Below are positions 1 to 5,878 of a DNA stretch of 8,153 bases, piece by piece. A program made the translations under genes and the position numbers. Origin of the DNA: an uncultured Bacteroidota bacterium (GTDB taxonomy: Bacteria; Bacteroidota; Bacteroidia; Chitinophagales; Chitinophagaceae); the NCBI GenBank assembly GCA_946887345.1, contig CAMPKR010000102.1, positions 1-8,153 on the forward strand, written 5' to 3'. The notes beneath the pieces were generated by a model. The model saw only the letters and a list, made by a program, of their open reading frames with translations, ran no database searches and had not been told where the DNA came from. Position 1 is the stretch's first letter, and each line of letters starts with the position of its first letter.

Positions 1-1202
1 AGATTATACAGTGGTTCCGGCCCCAGGATCGGGCATTTATCGCTGAGTTCTACTATTACATTCCTCCATTTGCACTCTTCTGGAGCTACATTACTCTACT
101 GGAAGCCTATCTGTGGTGGCAGATAAAAGTAGCAATGGTAGCTTTTTTCAAAGAGATCGTTCTTCGCGCGCTTATCCTGGTGACATTTGCATTTCTCTGG
201 TTTAACCTAGTAGATTTCAACCAGTTCATCATTTTTTTGATATTCATACACCTGATACTGGCAGCCAGTCTCTTTGTTCTGTCGGCCAGAACAAATGAGT
301 TCGGTATTGCAACCAACTGGAAAATTTTTAAGCGCGAGGACTGCATAGACATGGGGCGCTTTGGCTGGTATCACCTGCTTTCCGGTATTTCCATGTATAT
401 CCTCGGGTATCTTGATACCTTTCTGCTGGGTTTGTGGGCTGGGATGCAGGCTCTTGGTCCTTATTCTGTAGCTATCCTCATTGTGTCTTTCATGGTAATC
501 CCTTACAGAGTTATGGCCAACGCCTCCATGCCGGTCATAAACCAGGCTCTTATCGATAAGGATATGATGAAGCTCAAAGATCTCTTTCACCGGTCGGGAA
601 TCAATATCTTAATAATGGCCGTGGGTATGTTCATACTCATTGGCTGCAACTTGCACAATGCAGTTGCCGTGCTGGATAAGGAATATGCTTCTGTTGGCGC
701 TCTTTCTCTTATTATCATGGTTGGCCGGCTAATAGATATGGGAACCGGTGTAAACTCTGAGCTTATCGGCTTGTCAGATTTATATAAGTTCAATTTCAGG
801 TCTTCGATTGTGCTGCTTGTTCTGCTTCTAGTATTTTATTATTTCCTCGTGCCTCAATATGGGGCCATAGGTGCTGCGTGGGGAAGCACACTTTCGCTTG
901 TTTTTTTTAATCTGCTTAAGTTGATCTATCTATGGAAAAAAATGAGTCTGCATCCATTTAGCAACAAAAGTGCTATTGTTTTGATCTCAGGAGCTATAGC
1001 CGGAGGAATAGGATATTTCATTCCACAAATATCGCCGTCAAACGCAGCCAACGGAACAGAATTCGTACTGGTGGGTGCCGACGTAGCCTTCCGCAGCCTT
1101 ATAGTAGCAGGGGTATATTCGGCGCTTCTGCTTTACTTCAAACCGTCGCCCGACCTTAACCAATACTTAAAGTCAGTACGGGAAAATCGCCGTTTATTCT
1201 GA
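1..1202 (+). CDS. Polysaccharide/LPS flippase (Wzx-like, MOP superfamily), 5' end missing
   Basis: An integral inner-membrane protein that probably flips lipid-linked oligosaccharide units for surface polysaccharide or LPS assembly. The reading frame is already open at position 3 and runs 399 codons to TGA at 1200-1202, so the true start lies left of the window. The ATG at 135 is internal: the 44 codons before it encode aromatic-rich membrane-type sequence (FYYYIPPFALFWSYITLL). The visible part contains many hydrophobic segments, for example FAFLWFNLVDF, FIIFLIFIHLILAASLFVL, LSIIMVGRLIDMG-like and VLLVLLLVFYYFLVPQYGAIGAAWGS. The YGAIGAAWGS element before a helix and the short basic loops (LWKKMSLHP) are typical of the C-terminal half of polysaccharide biosynthesis/MATE-like exporters. 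A full-length relative has 12-14 helices and about 430-500 residues, so roughly the last three quarters is present. No sugar-pathway neighbours are visible, so the substrate cannot be named. Family call is confident, substrate is not. Confidence 0.82.
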   Translation, partial: IIQWFRPQDRAFIAEFYYYIPPFALFWSYITLLEAYLWWQIKVAMVAFFKEIVLRALILVTFAFLWFNLVDFNQFIIFLIFIHLILAASLFVLSARTNEFGIATNWKIFKREDCIDMGRFGWYHLLSGISMYILGYLDTFLLGLWAGMQALGPYSVAILIVSFMVIPYRVMANASMPVINQALIDKDMMKLKDLFHRSGINILIMAVGMFILIGCNLHNAVAVLDKEYASVGALSLIIMVGRLIDMGTGVNSELIGLSDLYKFNFRSSIVLLVLLLVFYYFLVPQYGAIGAAWGSTLSLVFFNLLKLIYLWKKMSLHPFSNKSAIVLISGAIAGGIGYFIPQISPSNAANGTEFVLVGADVAFRSLIVAGVYSALLLYFKPSPDLNQYLKSVRENRRLF

Positions 1203-1249
1203 TTTTCGGAGGTATTTAATCAATAAAAACAAATACCATATAAACAAGG

Positions 1250-1279
1250 GTTCAAATTTCAGCAAATCCCTTATTTTTG
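1250..1279 (+). promoter_or_regulatory. Candidate Bacteroidota-type promoter of the DUF5606 gene
   Basis: TATTTTTG at 1272-1279 matches the Bacteroidota primary-sigma -7 consensus TAnnTTTG exactly and lies 19 bases before the ATG at 1299, which would give a short leader. The -33 element is poor (GTTCA around 1250 rather than TTTG). No Shine-Dalgarno sequence is visible before the ATG, which is common in this phylum. The pair AAGGG (1246-1250) and CCCTT (1268-1272) just before a T-run could instead be a weak terminator for the upstream flippase gene, since the two signals overlap. Confidence 0.5.
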
Positions 1280-1298
1280 CCTCCCCTCAACGGATAAT

Positions 1299-1922
1299 AT
1301 GGAATACAGAGAAATAGTTGCAGTAACAGGAATCGGCGGACTCTTCCAGCTGATGGCAACCAAGGCCGATGGCGCTATAGTGCGCAATCTGCAGGATAAA
1401 ACAACCAAGTTCATTTCTGCGCGTTTGCACAACGTGACTCCACTGGAAAGCATAGAAGTGTACACCACAGGTGATAATGTGCGCCTGCATGAGGTGTTTC
1501 AGAAAATGAAGGACAGCAGCATTAAGATGGTGGATGGCAAAGCCGACAATAATGCCATTAAGGCATACTTTAAGGGCATCTTCCCGGAGTTTGATGACGA
1601 GCGTGTATATGTGAGCGACATGAAGAAGATGCTGAAGTGGTTTGAACTGCTGAAGGCTAATGATCTGCTGGATTTCAGCATATACGAGCAACAGAATGGT
1701 GAAGAAACCACTGAAGTTGCCGAAGTAGCTGAAGAAGCTCCTGCACCTAAGGCAAAGGCCAAGAAGAGCGCTGATGAAGATGCAGCTACTGAAAAGGCTG
1801 AAAAGCCTAAGAAGGCTGCTAAGAAGAAGGCTGACACTGCTGAACTCTTTGCAGAGGGTGATGCCGCTACTGAAAAGCCTGCCAAGAAGGCGCCTGCTAA
1901 AAAGAAGAAGACTGAAGAATAG
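1299..1922 (+). CDS. DUF5606 protein with histone H1-like Lys/Ala-rich tail
   Basis: A 207-residue cytoplasmic protein of unknown function. Residues 1 to about 130 match, from memory, the DUF5606 family conserved across Bacteroidota: it opens MEYREIVAVTGIGGLFQL, then has TKFISARLHNVTPLESIEVYT and later the MKKMLKWFELL helix. Residues from about 132 on are low complexity: an acidic stretch (EETTEVAEVAEEAPAP) followed by Lys/Ala/Pro-rich sequence with PAKKAPAKKKK near the end, like bacterial histone H1-like proteins. This suggests, but does not prove, nucleic-acid binding. DAATEKA and DAATEKP (starting near residues 161 and 188) come from a near-identical 21-base repeat 81 bases apart, showing in-frame growth of the tail. 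A promoter-like box precedes it and a strong terminator follows, so it is probably transcribed alone. The gene is intact. Its last codons reappear at 2561-2590. Function unknown. Confidence 0.88.
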   Translation: MEYREIVAVTGIGGLFQLMATKADGAIVRNLQDKTTKFISARLHNVTPLESIEVYTTGDNVRLHEVFQKMKDSSIKMVDGKADNNAIKAYFKGIFPEFDDERVYVSDMKKMLKWFELLKANDLLDFSIYEQQNGEETTEVAEVAEEAPAPKAKAKKSADEDAATEKAEKPKKAAKKKADTAELFAEGDAATEKPAKKAPAKKKKTEE

Positions 1923-1945
1923 GTTATCATTTTCCAGATATTAAG

Positions 1946-1969
1946 AGGCCGGTATACCCGGCCTTTTTT
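1946..1969 (+). terminator. Rho-independent terminator of the DUF5606 gene
   Basis: Perfect 7-bp stem AGGCCGG / CCGGCCT with a five-base TATAC loop (1946-1964), followed directly by six T residues. It lies 24 bases after the stop codon. There is no comparable T-run on the other strand, so it acts rightward. Confidence 0.9.
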
Positions 1970-2010
1970 ATTGCCGGAATTTTTGCTCCTTATCGGCTGA
2001 AGATAGAATA

Positions 2011-2115
2011 TGCAGGTTTGTGCAGTGTGCACGCAGACTTGTGCAAGGTATGTGCAGGCTTGGGTAATGTGTGTGCAAGCTTGTGCAGGGTGGATGCAGC
2101 GTGGTGCAGTGTTGC
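2011..2115. repeat. Five tandem 21-bp repeats with TGCA at helical pitch
   Basis: Five units begin at 2011, 2032, 2053, 2074 and 2095 with no insertions or deletions. The consensus is TGCAGGCTTG followed by TGCAGTGTGTG. Each unit is itself two half-units, so TGCA (or a one-base variant) starts at 2011, 2021, 2032, 2042, 2053, 2074, 2084, 2095 and 2105, with only the 2063 position lost. The alternating 10/11-base spacing averages 10.5 bp, the helical pitch of DNA, so these steps lie on one face of the helix. The block lies in an intergenic region. Plus frame 1 has a stop in unit 3, and plus frame 2 is open but has no ATG. It resembles an iteron-type or architectural-protein binding array. The function is not known. 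Confidence 0.85.
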
Positions 2116-2183
2116 TAATTGGCAGAGGGTGGCGGAAATGCTTGCCGGGCGCTGGTTTTAGAGGATAGGGTGGTCTTTTTCAT
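2115..2183 (-). other. Possible 22-codon minus-strand ORF downstream of a promoter-like pair
   Basis: An ATG at 2183-2181 opens a 22-codon frame starting MKKTTLSSKTSARQ and ending with TAG at 2117-2115, exactly where the 21-bp repeat block begins. No convincing Shine-Dalgarno sequence precedes it. It is listed only because it is the first ATG frame after a plausible leftward promoter at 2237-2269. It is short enough to arise by chance and has no recognisable family. Between the two, 2199-2228 can fold (GTCGC with GCGAC, and AGGA with TCCT inside). Confidence 0.15.
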
Positions 2184-2236
2184 TGTTTTGCGTTTTGTGT
2201 CGCTGAGGATTTGAGTCCTGACTGCGACGGGTACAG

Positions 2237-2269
2237 TAAAGATACGAAATGAGGGCAGGGGCTTGCAAA
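2237..2269 (-). promoter_or_regulatory. Candidate leftward promoter in the intergenic block
   Basis: Read on the minus strand, TTTG (2269-2266) is followed after 21 bases by TATCTTTA (2244-2237), a 7 of 8 match to TAnnTTTG. This is the spacing class of Bacteroidota primary promoters. Transcription would start near 2230 and run through a small hairpin and the 21-bp repeats toward the DUF5606 gene. No gene of normal size lies in that direction on this strand. Confidence 0.35.
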
Positions 2270-2274
2270 TTTAT

Positions 2275-2347
2275 GTTTCCACAAAAGGGGTTATGTGGAT
2301 AATTTTTTGCTAAAAATTTTGCAGTTTTTTGAAATAATTTTCAAAAA
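2275..2347. other. DnaA-box pair beside phased A/T tracts (origin-like or curved DNA)
   Basis: TGTGGATAA at 2294-2302 is an exact reverse complement of the consensus DnaA box TTATCCACA. GTTTCCACA at 2275-2283 is a 7 of 9 match in the opposite orientation, ten bases away. Immediately to the right lie A/T tracts centred near 2305, 2316, 2327, 2338 and 2345: T6, A5T4, T6, A2T4 and A5. Most spacings are close to 10.5-11 bp, which predicts intrinsic curvature and easy melting. Together with the 21-bp repeats 160 bases to the left, this has the parts list of a bacterial origin or an initiator/nucleoid-protein binding site. Flanking genes converge on it, which is atypical for oriC. The box match itself is certain, the function is not. 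Confidence 0.35.
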
Positions 2348-2374
2348 GTGATGCCTGAAAGGACATCCCCCCGA

Positions 2375-2414
2375 CCCCCTTCGCCTGCGCACAATGCCCC
2401 GCGCACTAAGGGGG
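2375..2414. repeat. GC-rich imperfect hairpin (CCCCCTT...AAGGGGG)
   Basis: Outer arms CCCCCTT (2375-2381) and AAGGGGG (2408-2414) enclose an inner pair TGCGC (2386-2390) and GCGCA (2401-2405) with a ten-base loop. It has no T-run and lies far from any gene end, so it looks like a dispersed intergenic palindrome rather than a terminator. Confidence 0.6.
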
Positions 2415-2518
2415 AAGCAGAGCATGCCCGGTGGAAAATTTGCTATGCTGTAACATTCAAGCGTGACTGCCTGAAGGGATGTGGATGTGAACCGCATCGC
2501 TACTCTTCAACTTTCTCA

Positions 2519-2560
2519 CCCTGATGCTGCCGTGTCCTGCGGTGCAGAGACACATCAGGG
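2519..2560. repeat. REP-like palindrome, copy A
   Basis: CCCTGAT (2519-2525) pairs with ATCAGGG (2554-2560). Inside, GTGTC (2532-2536) pairs with GACAC (2549-2553) and CTGC (2537-2540) with GCAG (2544-2547), leaving a bulge at 2526-2531. The string GCCGTGTCC, a 7-8 base loop and AGAGACAC followed by CAGGG recurs at 2822-2852, so this is one of two diverged copies of an element. It resembles repetitive extragenic palindromes. No associated transposase is in the window. Confidence 0.6.
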
Positions 2561-2590
2561 GCGGAAAAGAAGAAAAAGACTGAAGAATAG
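2561..2590 (+). pseudogene. Second copy of the DUF5606 gene's 3' end
   Basis: AAGACTGAAGAATAG (2576-2590) repeats 1908-1922 exactly. The match extends left through AAAAGAAG with a 3-base, frame-preserving insertion. In frame it reads AEKKKKTEE and stop, against PAKKKKTEE and stop at the intact gene. Nothing further upstream resembles the gene, and a TGA closes the frame at 2522-2524. It is too short to be functional. It is best read as a relic of duplication or recombination at the gene's 3' end, although chance similarity in purine-rich sequence is not fully excluded. Confidence 0.5.
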
Positions 2591-2608
2591 TTTGAATCTT
2601 TTTTATAC

Positions 2609-2640
2609 AAAAAAGGCGGTCCTGCCAGGCGACCTTCTTT
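2609..2640 (-). terminator. Terminator downstream of the sorting-domain remnant
   Basis: The arms AAAGGCGGTC (2612-2621) and GACCTTCTTT (2631-2640) form a 10-position stem with one G-T wobble and one mismatch and a nine-base loop. On the minus strand the stem is followed by T6 (complement of 2609-2614). It lies 34 bases beyond the stop codon of the minus-strand remnant at 2674, which supports that remnant having been a real gene. The TTCTTT on the plus side may give weak rightward activity too. Confidence 0.6.
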
Positions 2641-2673
2641 GTTACTATACAGGGAACCCTGTAAGGCTAAAGC

Positions 2674-2832
2674 TTACTGTTTTACAAATGAAATAACCTT
2701 GCTGTAATTTTCAGTGCTGCGTTTCAACAAGTATATACCAGGCGCGATGGACTTGTCCAGGTCTATCTTTTCTTCAAGTATGCCGTTTAAAGTTTTTATC
2801 TGTCTAATCTGTATCACTCTTGCCGTGTCCCC
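2674..2832 (-). pseudogene. 3' remnant of a secreted-protein gene: type IX secretion C-terminal sorting domain
   Basis: The last 50 or so codons before the TAA (2676-2674) read RVIQIRQIKTLNGILEEK, then IDLDKSIAPGIYLLKRST and finish KVISFVKQ. This pattern (strand, Asn-Gly turn, IDLS-like strand, the conserved APGIYLLK motif, final K-rich strand) is the end of the type A sorting domain that directs Bacteroidota proteins through the type IX secretion system to the cell surface. The typical domain is about 70-80 residues on a protein of several hundred, but here only its C-terminal part survives. Upstream the frame passes into a palindrome (2821-2849) and the 61-bp repeats, and hits TAG at 2973-2971. 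The only available start (GTG at 2952) lies inside a repeat. A terminator follows at 2609-2640. The sorting-domain call rests on motif recognition, not a search. Confidence 0.65.
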
Positions 2833-2852
2833 ATGTGAGAGACACGGCAGGG
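2815..2852. repeat. REP-like palindrome, copy B
   Basis: Perfect 9-bp inverted repeat TGCCGTGTC (2821-2829) and GACACGGCA (2841-2849) with an 11-base loop, extended outward by G-T wobbles. It shares GCCGTGTCC, AGAGACAC and CAGGG in the same order with copy A at 2519-2560. It lies exactly where the sorting-domain similarity of the minus-strand remnant stops, so it may mark the breakpoint that destroyed that gene. Confidence 0.65.
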
Positions 2853-2871
2853 AGGGGATAAGAAAATCAGA

Positions 2872-3107
2872 GCTTGTGACGTGCCTGACACCTTGAAGGT
2901 GTACTGACACTATGTGCTCGCTCGGTCTGAGGGCTTGTGACGTGTCTGACACCTTGAAGGTGTACTGAGACTATATGCTCGATCGGTCTGAGGGCTTGTG
3001 CCGTGTCTGACACCTTGAAGGTTGACTGACACTATGTGCTCGCGCCGTCTGAGTGTGACGTGTCTGACACCTTGAAGGTGTACTGACACTATGTGCTTGC
3101 GCAGTCT
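2872..3107. repeat. Four tandem copies of a 61-bp palindrome-bearing repeat
   Basis: Units begin at 2872, 2933 and 2994 (period 61); a fourth, missing its first few bases, begins at 3054 and fades out at about 3107. Each starts GCTTGTGACGTG and contains a hairpin: GTGTC, two bases, ACACCTT, a single G, AAGGTGT, three bases, GACAC. It then continues TATGTGCTCG and ends GTCTGAG. Unit 3 has a broken arm (AAGGTTGAC). The whole unit is conserved, including the sequence between palindromes, so it is a tandem repeat and not a CRISPR array. The 61-base period is not a multiple of three, so it does not keep a reading frame. The palindrome resembles REP/RAYT-type elements, by inference only. Confidence 0.88.
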
Positions 3108-3179
3108 TCAACTTAAAGCAGCGGGTCGCTTCTGCCCGTTCGCTGTGCTACCCACACCAGCCGTTGCTCCGCCCCGGTA

Positions 3180-3201
3180 TCCCCTCCCTGCCAGGAGGGG
3201 A
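3180..3201. repeat. Short GC-rich hairpin
   Basis: CCCCTCC (3181-3187) pairs with GGAGGGG (3194-3200), plus a T-A pair outside, around a six-base loop. There is no T-run on either strand. The sequence from 3108 to 3180 holds nothing else that I can identify. Confidence 0.55.
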
Positions 3202-3212
3202 GCCTGGAAAAC

Positions 3213-3240
3213 AAAAAAAGGCTGCCTACGTAGGCAGCCT
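3213..3240 (-). terminator. Rho-independent terminator of clpC
   Basis: A perfect 22-base palindrome at 3219-3240 (arm AGGCTGCCTAC) is followed on the minus strand by seven T residues (complement of 3213-3219). It begins 22 bases beyond the clpC stop codon. There is no T-run on the right side, so it acts on leftward transcripts. Confidence 0.92.
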
Positions 3241-3262
3241 AAGTTCTATTTATCAAACCTTA

Positions 3263-5794
3263 CTAGGCGGATTCGCCTTTTTTGGTTGGAGCTTTTTCTA
3301 TTTTGAAGACGATCTTTTGTTCTTCTTCGCTGTAGTCGGCTATTACCTTGTCGCCTTCTTTTATGTTCTGGCCCAGGATCTCTTCGGCCAGAGGATCTTC
3401 CAGGTATTTCTGGATGGCCCTGTGCAGGGGACGGGCACCAAACTGCTGGTCGTAGCCTTTTTCAGCTATGTACTTTTTGGCAGCAGGAGCCAGTTCCAGG
3501 GTAAAGCCCAAGGTATTGAGGCGCTTCATCACATCCTTCATAATTATGTCGATGATCAGCGCGATATGGCTTTCGTCAAGCGAGTTGAAGATCACCACAT
3601 CGTCTATACGATTCAGGAACTCCGGCGAGAAGGTGCGTTTAAGCGCTTTCTCTATTACCCCGCGGTTGATCTCTTCTGCATTGGCCATCTTGGTACCGGT
3701 ACTAAAACCTACACCTGCACCAAAGTCCTTCAACTGGCGGACACCGATGTTGGATGTCATGATAATCAGCGTGTTCTTAAAATCTACCTTGCGGCCGAGA
3801 CCATCAGTAAGCTGTCCGTCATCCAACACCTGGAGGAGAATATTGAAAATGTCCGGGTGGGCTTTCTCAATTTCATCAAGGAGCACCACAGCATATGGGT
3901 GACGACGAACTTTCTCGGTGAGCTGTCCGCCTTCTTCATAACCCACATATCCCGGAGGTGCGCCTATAAGCCGGCTGAGGGAGAATTTTTCCATGTATTC
4001 ACTCATGTCCACACGTATCAGTGCTTCGTCGCTATCGAACATGTAGCGGGCCAGTGCGCGGGCTAACTCTGTTTTACCCACACCCGTAGGACCGAGGAAG
4101 ATGAAAGAACCAATAGGCTTCTTGGGGTCTTTAAGACCTACACGGTTACGCTGTATGGCTTTTACTACTTTCTCTATCGCTTCGTTCTGGCCTACCACAG
4201 CACCTGAGAGGTCTTCACCCATGCGGCGGAGCTTATTGCTTTCGGCCTCAACCATACGCATAACAGGTATACCTGTCATCATACTCACCACTTCGGCAAT
4301 ATGATCTTCAGTGATAGGGAAGCGTTTGTGTTTGGCTTCCTCTTCCCACTCGTGCTTGGCTTTTTCCAACTCTTCACCCAGCCTCTTCTCGCGATCGCGG
4401 AGGGCAGCTGCCTCTTCAAAGCGCTGGCTCTTTACTACTTTATTCTTTTCCTGCTTGATATCTTCTATCTGTTTTTCCAGATCGAGGATGTTTTGCGGCA
4501 CATTGATATTCTTTATGTGCACGCGTGCACCTACTTCGTCCAGCACGTCTATAGCCTTATCCGGCAGCAGGCGGTCGGTCATGTACCTATCGCTGAGCTT
4601 TACGCAGGCGTCTATGGCTTCAGAATCGTAAACGACGCTGTGGAAATCTTCGTAGCGAGACTTAATGTTGTTCAGGATAATAATAGTCTCCTCCACGCTT
4701 GGCGGTTCTACCATTACTTTCTGGAAGCGGCGGTCGAGCGCACCATCTTTTTCGATATACATGCGGTACTCGTCGAGCGTAGACGCTCCAATACATTGGA
4801 GGTCGCCGCGGGCAAGAGCCGGCTTAAAGATATTGCTGGCATCGAGGGAGCCTGAAGCACCACCGGCGCCAACTATAGTATGTATTTCATCTATGAAGAG
4901 GATAACGTCCTTGTTCTTTTCCAGCTCGTTCATTATCGCCTTCATTCGCTCTTCAAACTGGCCGCGGTATTTGGTACCGGCAACGAGGGCAGCCAAATCG
5001 AGGCTGATAACCCGCTTATCGAAAAGCACACGGGATACCTTGCGCTGAACTATGCGGAGAGCCAAGCCTTCCACTATGGCGGTTTTACCCACGCCCGGCT
5101 CGCCTATCAGTATGGGATTGTTCTTCTTACGGCGGGAGAGTATCTGCGAAACTCTTTCTATCTCTTCCTCGCGACCTACAATGGGGTCTAAATTGCCCAG
5201 TTCGGCCATCTTGGTTATATCACGCCCGAAATTATCCAGCACGGGCGTCTTAGACTTGGAAGCCCCGCTCTGGCGGCGCTGCTGAAACTGGCGGCGTTCG
5301 TCGTCATCGTCAAATTCTTCGCCGGGATCGCTGCCGTAGTCCGATTTAGGCGTGTCGCCAGCGGTTCCACCCAATTCTGCCTTAAAGCGCTCATAATCAA
5401 CTTCATACTGGTGAAGTATCTGTGTGGCGACGTTTTCCTTGTTCTTCAATATGGAAAGTAAGAGATGCTCTGTTTCCACCGTAGGGCTTTTGAGGGCCTT
5501 GGCTTCAAGAACGGTGATACGAATTACTTTTTCTGCCTGCTTGGTAAGAGGCAGGCTGTTGATGTTGGCCAGCGGCTTAGTTCCTTTGTCTTTGATAGCT
5601 ACTTCCAGTTCTTTACGCAGGTCAAACAGATCAACATTGAGGTTCTGGAGCGTACGTATAGCCACCCCTTCGCCTTCGCGGATAAGCCCGAGGAGTAAGT
5701 GTTCAGTTCCTATAAAGTCGTTGCCAAGCCTGAGGGCCTCTTCGCGGCTGTAGGAAATGATCTCTTTCACTTTGGGTGAGAAATTAGAGTCCAT
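3263..5794 (-). CDS. clpC: ATP-dependent Clp protease ATP-binding subunit ClpC
   Basis: An 843-residue cytoplasmic AAA+ unfoldase that forms hexamers, unfolds damaged or tagged proteins and feeds them to the ClpP peptidase. Domain order is complete: two N-terminal Clp repeats (about 1-140, with [10 protein letters not shown] and [11 protein letters not shown]), a charged linker (about 145-185, [17 protein letters not shown]), the first ATPase module (Walker A GEPGVGKT 231-238, Walker B VILFIDE 297-303, pore loop KYRG 275-278), and a coiled middle domain with a UVR-like stretch (about 435-485). The second module has GPTGVGKT 568-575, VVLLDE 636-641 and sensor-2 GAR 786-788. The tripeptide VGF at 695-697 matches the ClpP-docking loop, so it should work with ClpP and not as a ClpB-type disaggregase. 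The start is fixed by AAGGAAG five bases before the ATG. Length is typical for ClpC. It is divergent from the STAS gene. No ctsR or mcsAB homologue is adjacent, unlike Firmicutes clpC operons. Confidence 0.97.
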   Translation of the reverse strand: MDSNFSPKVKEIISYSREEALRLGNDFIGTEHLLLGLIREGEGVAIRTLQNLNVDLFDLRKELEVAIKDKGTKPLANINSLPLTKQAEKVIRITVLEAKALKSPTVETEHLLLSILKNKENVATQILHQYEVDYERFKAELGGTAGDTPKSDYGSDPGEEFDDDDERRQFQQRRQSGASKSKTPVLDNFGRDITKMAELGNLDPIVGREEEIERVSQILSRRKKNNPILIGEPGVGKTAIVEGLALRIVQRKVSRVLFDKRVISLDLAALVAGTKYRGQFEERMKAIMNELEKNKDVILFIDEIHTIVGAGGASGSLDASNIFKPALARGDLQCIGASTLDEYRMYIEKDGALDRRFQKVMVEPPSVEETIIILNNIKSRYEDFHSVVYDSEAIDACVKLSDRYMTDRLLPDKAIDVLDEVGARVHIKNINVPQNILDLEKQIEDIKQEKNKVVKSQRFEEAAALRDREKRLGEELEKAKHEWEEEAKHKRFPITEDHIAEVVSMMTGIPVMRMVEAESNKLRRMGEDLSGAVVGQNEAIEKVVKAIQRNRVGLKDPKKPIGSFIFLGPTGVGKTELARALARYMFDSDEALIRVDMSEYMEKFSLSRLIGAPPGYVGYEEGGQLTEKVRRHPYAVVLLDEIEKAHPDIFNILLQVLDDGQLTDGLGRKVDFKNTLIIMTSNIGVRQLKDFGAGVGFSTGTKMANAEEINRGVIEKALKRTFSPEFLNRIDDVVIFNSLDESHIALIIDIIMKDVMKRLNTLGFTLELAPAAKKYIAEKGYDQQFGARPLHRAIQKYLEDPLAEEILGQNIKEGDKVIADYSEEEQKIVFKIEKAPTKKGESA

Positions 5795-5878
5795 TTATTC
5801 TTCCTTGTTTAGTAAAGTTAAGATTAATTGCAGGGCTGCCGGTATTGTGTTTCGCTATGTTCCTATCGCCGATCCTTA

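Noticed and set aside
1211..1237. Inverted repeat GGTATTT / AAATACC after the flippase gene as a terminator
   Set aside because: The stem is AT-rich with a 13-base loop and has no T-run after it, too weak to call.
1499..2032. 177-residue minus-strand reading frame
   Set aside because: It is Ser/Ala-rich only because it is antisense to the Lys/Ala-coding tail of the DUF5606 gene, and it crosses that gene's terminator.
2012..2160. Open plus-strand frame through the 21-bp repeats giving a heptad-like Ala/Leu/Cys/Val pattern
   Set aside because: The frame is open back through the terminator with no ATG, and the heptad pattern follows automatically from a 21-base period.
2481..2696. 71-residue plus-strand reading frame
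   Set aside because: It crosses a palindrome, the duplicated gene end (in a different frame) and a terminator hairpin, with no family similarity.
2872..3107. CRISPR-like array
   Set aside because: The sequence between the palindromes is as conserved as the palindromes themselves, the period is a constant 61 bases, and there are no unique spacers or cas genes.
3164..4066. 300-residue plus-strand reading frame
   Set aside because: It runs antisense through clpC, begins inside the terminator/repeat region and has no recognisable domain. It is a shadow of the codon bias of clpC.
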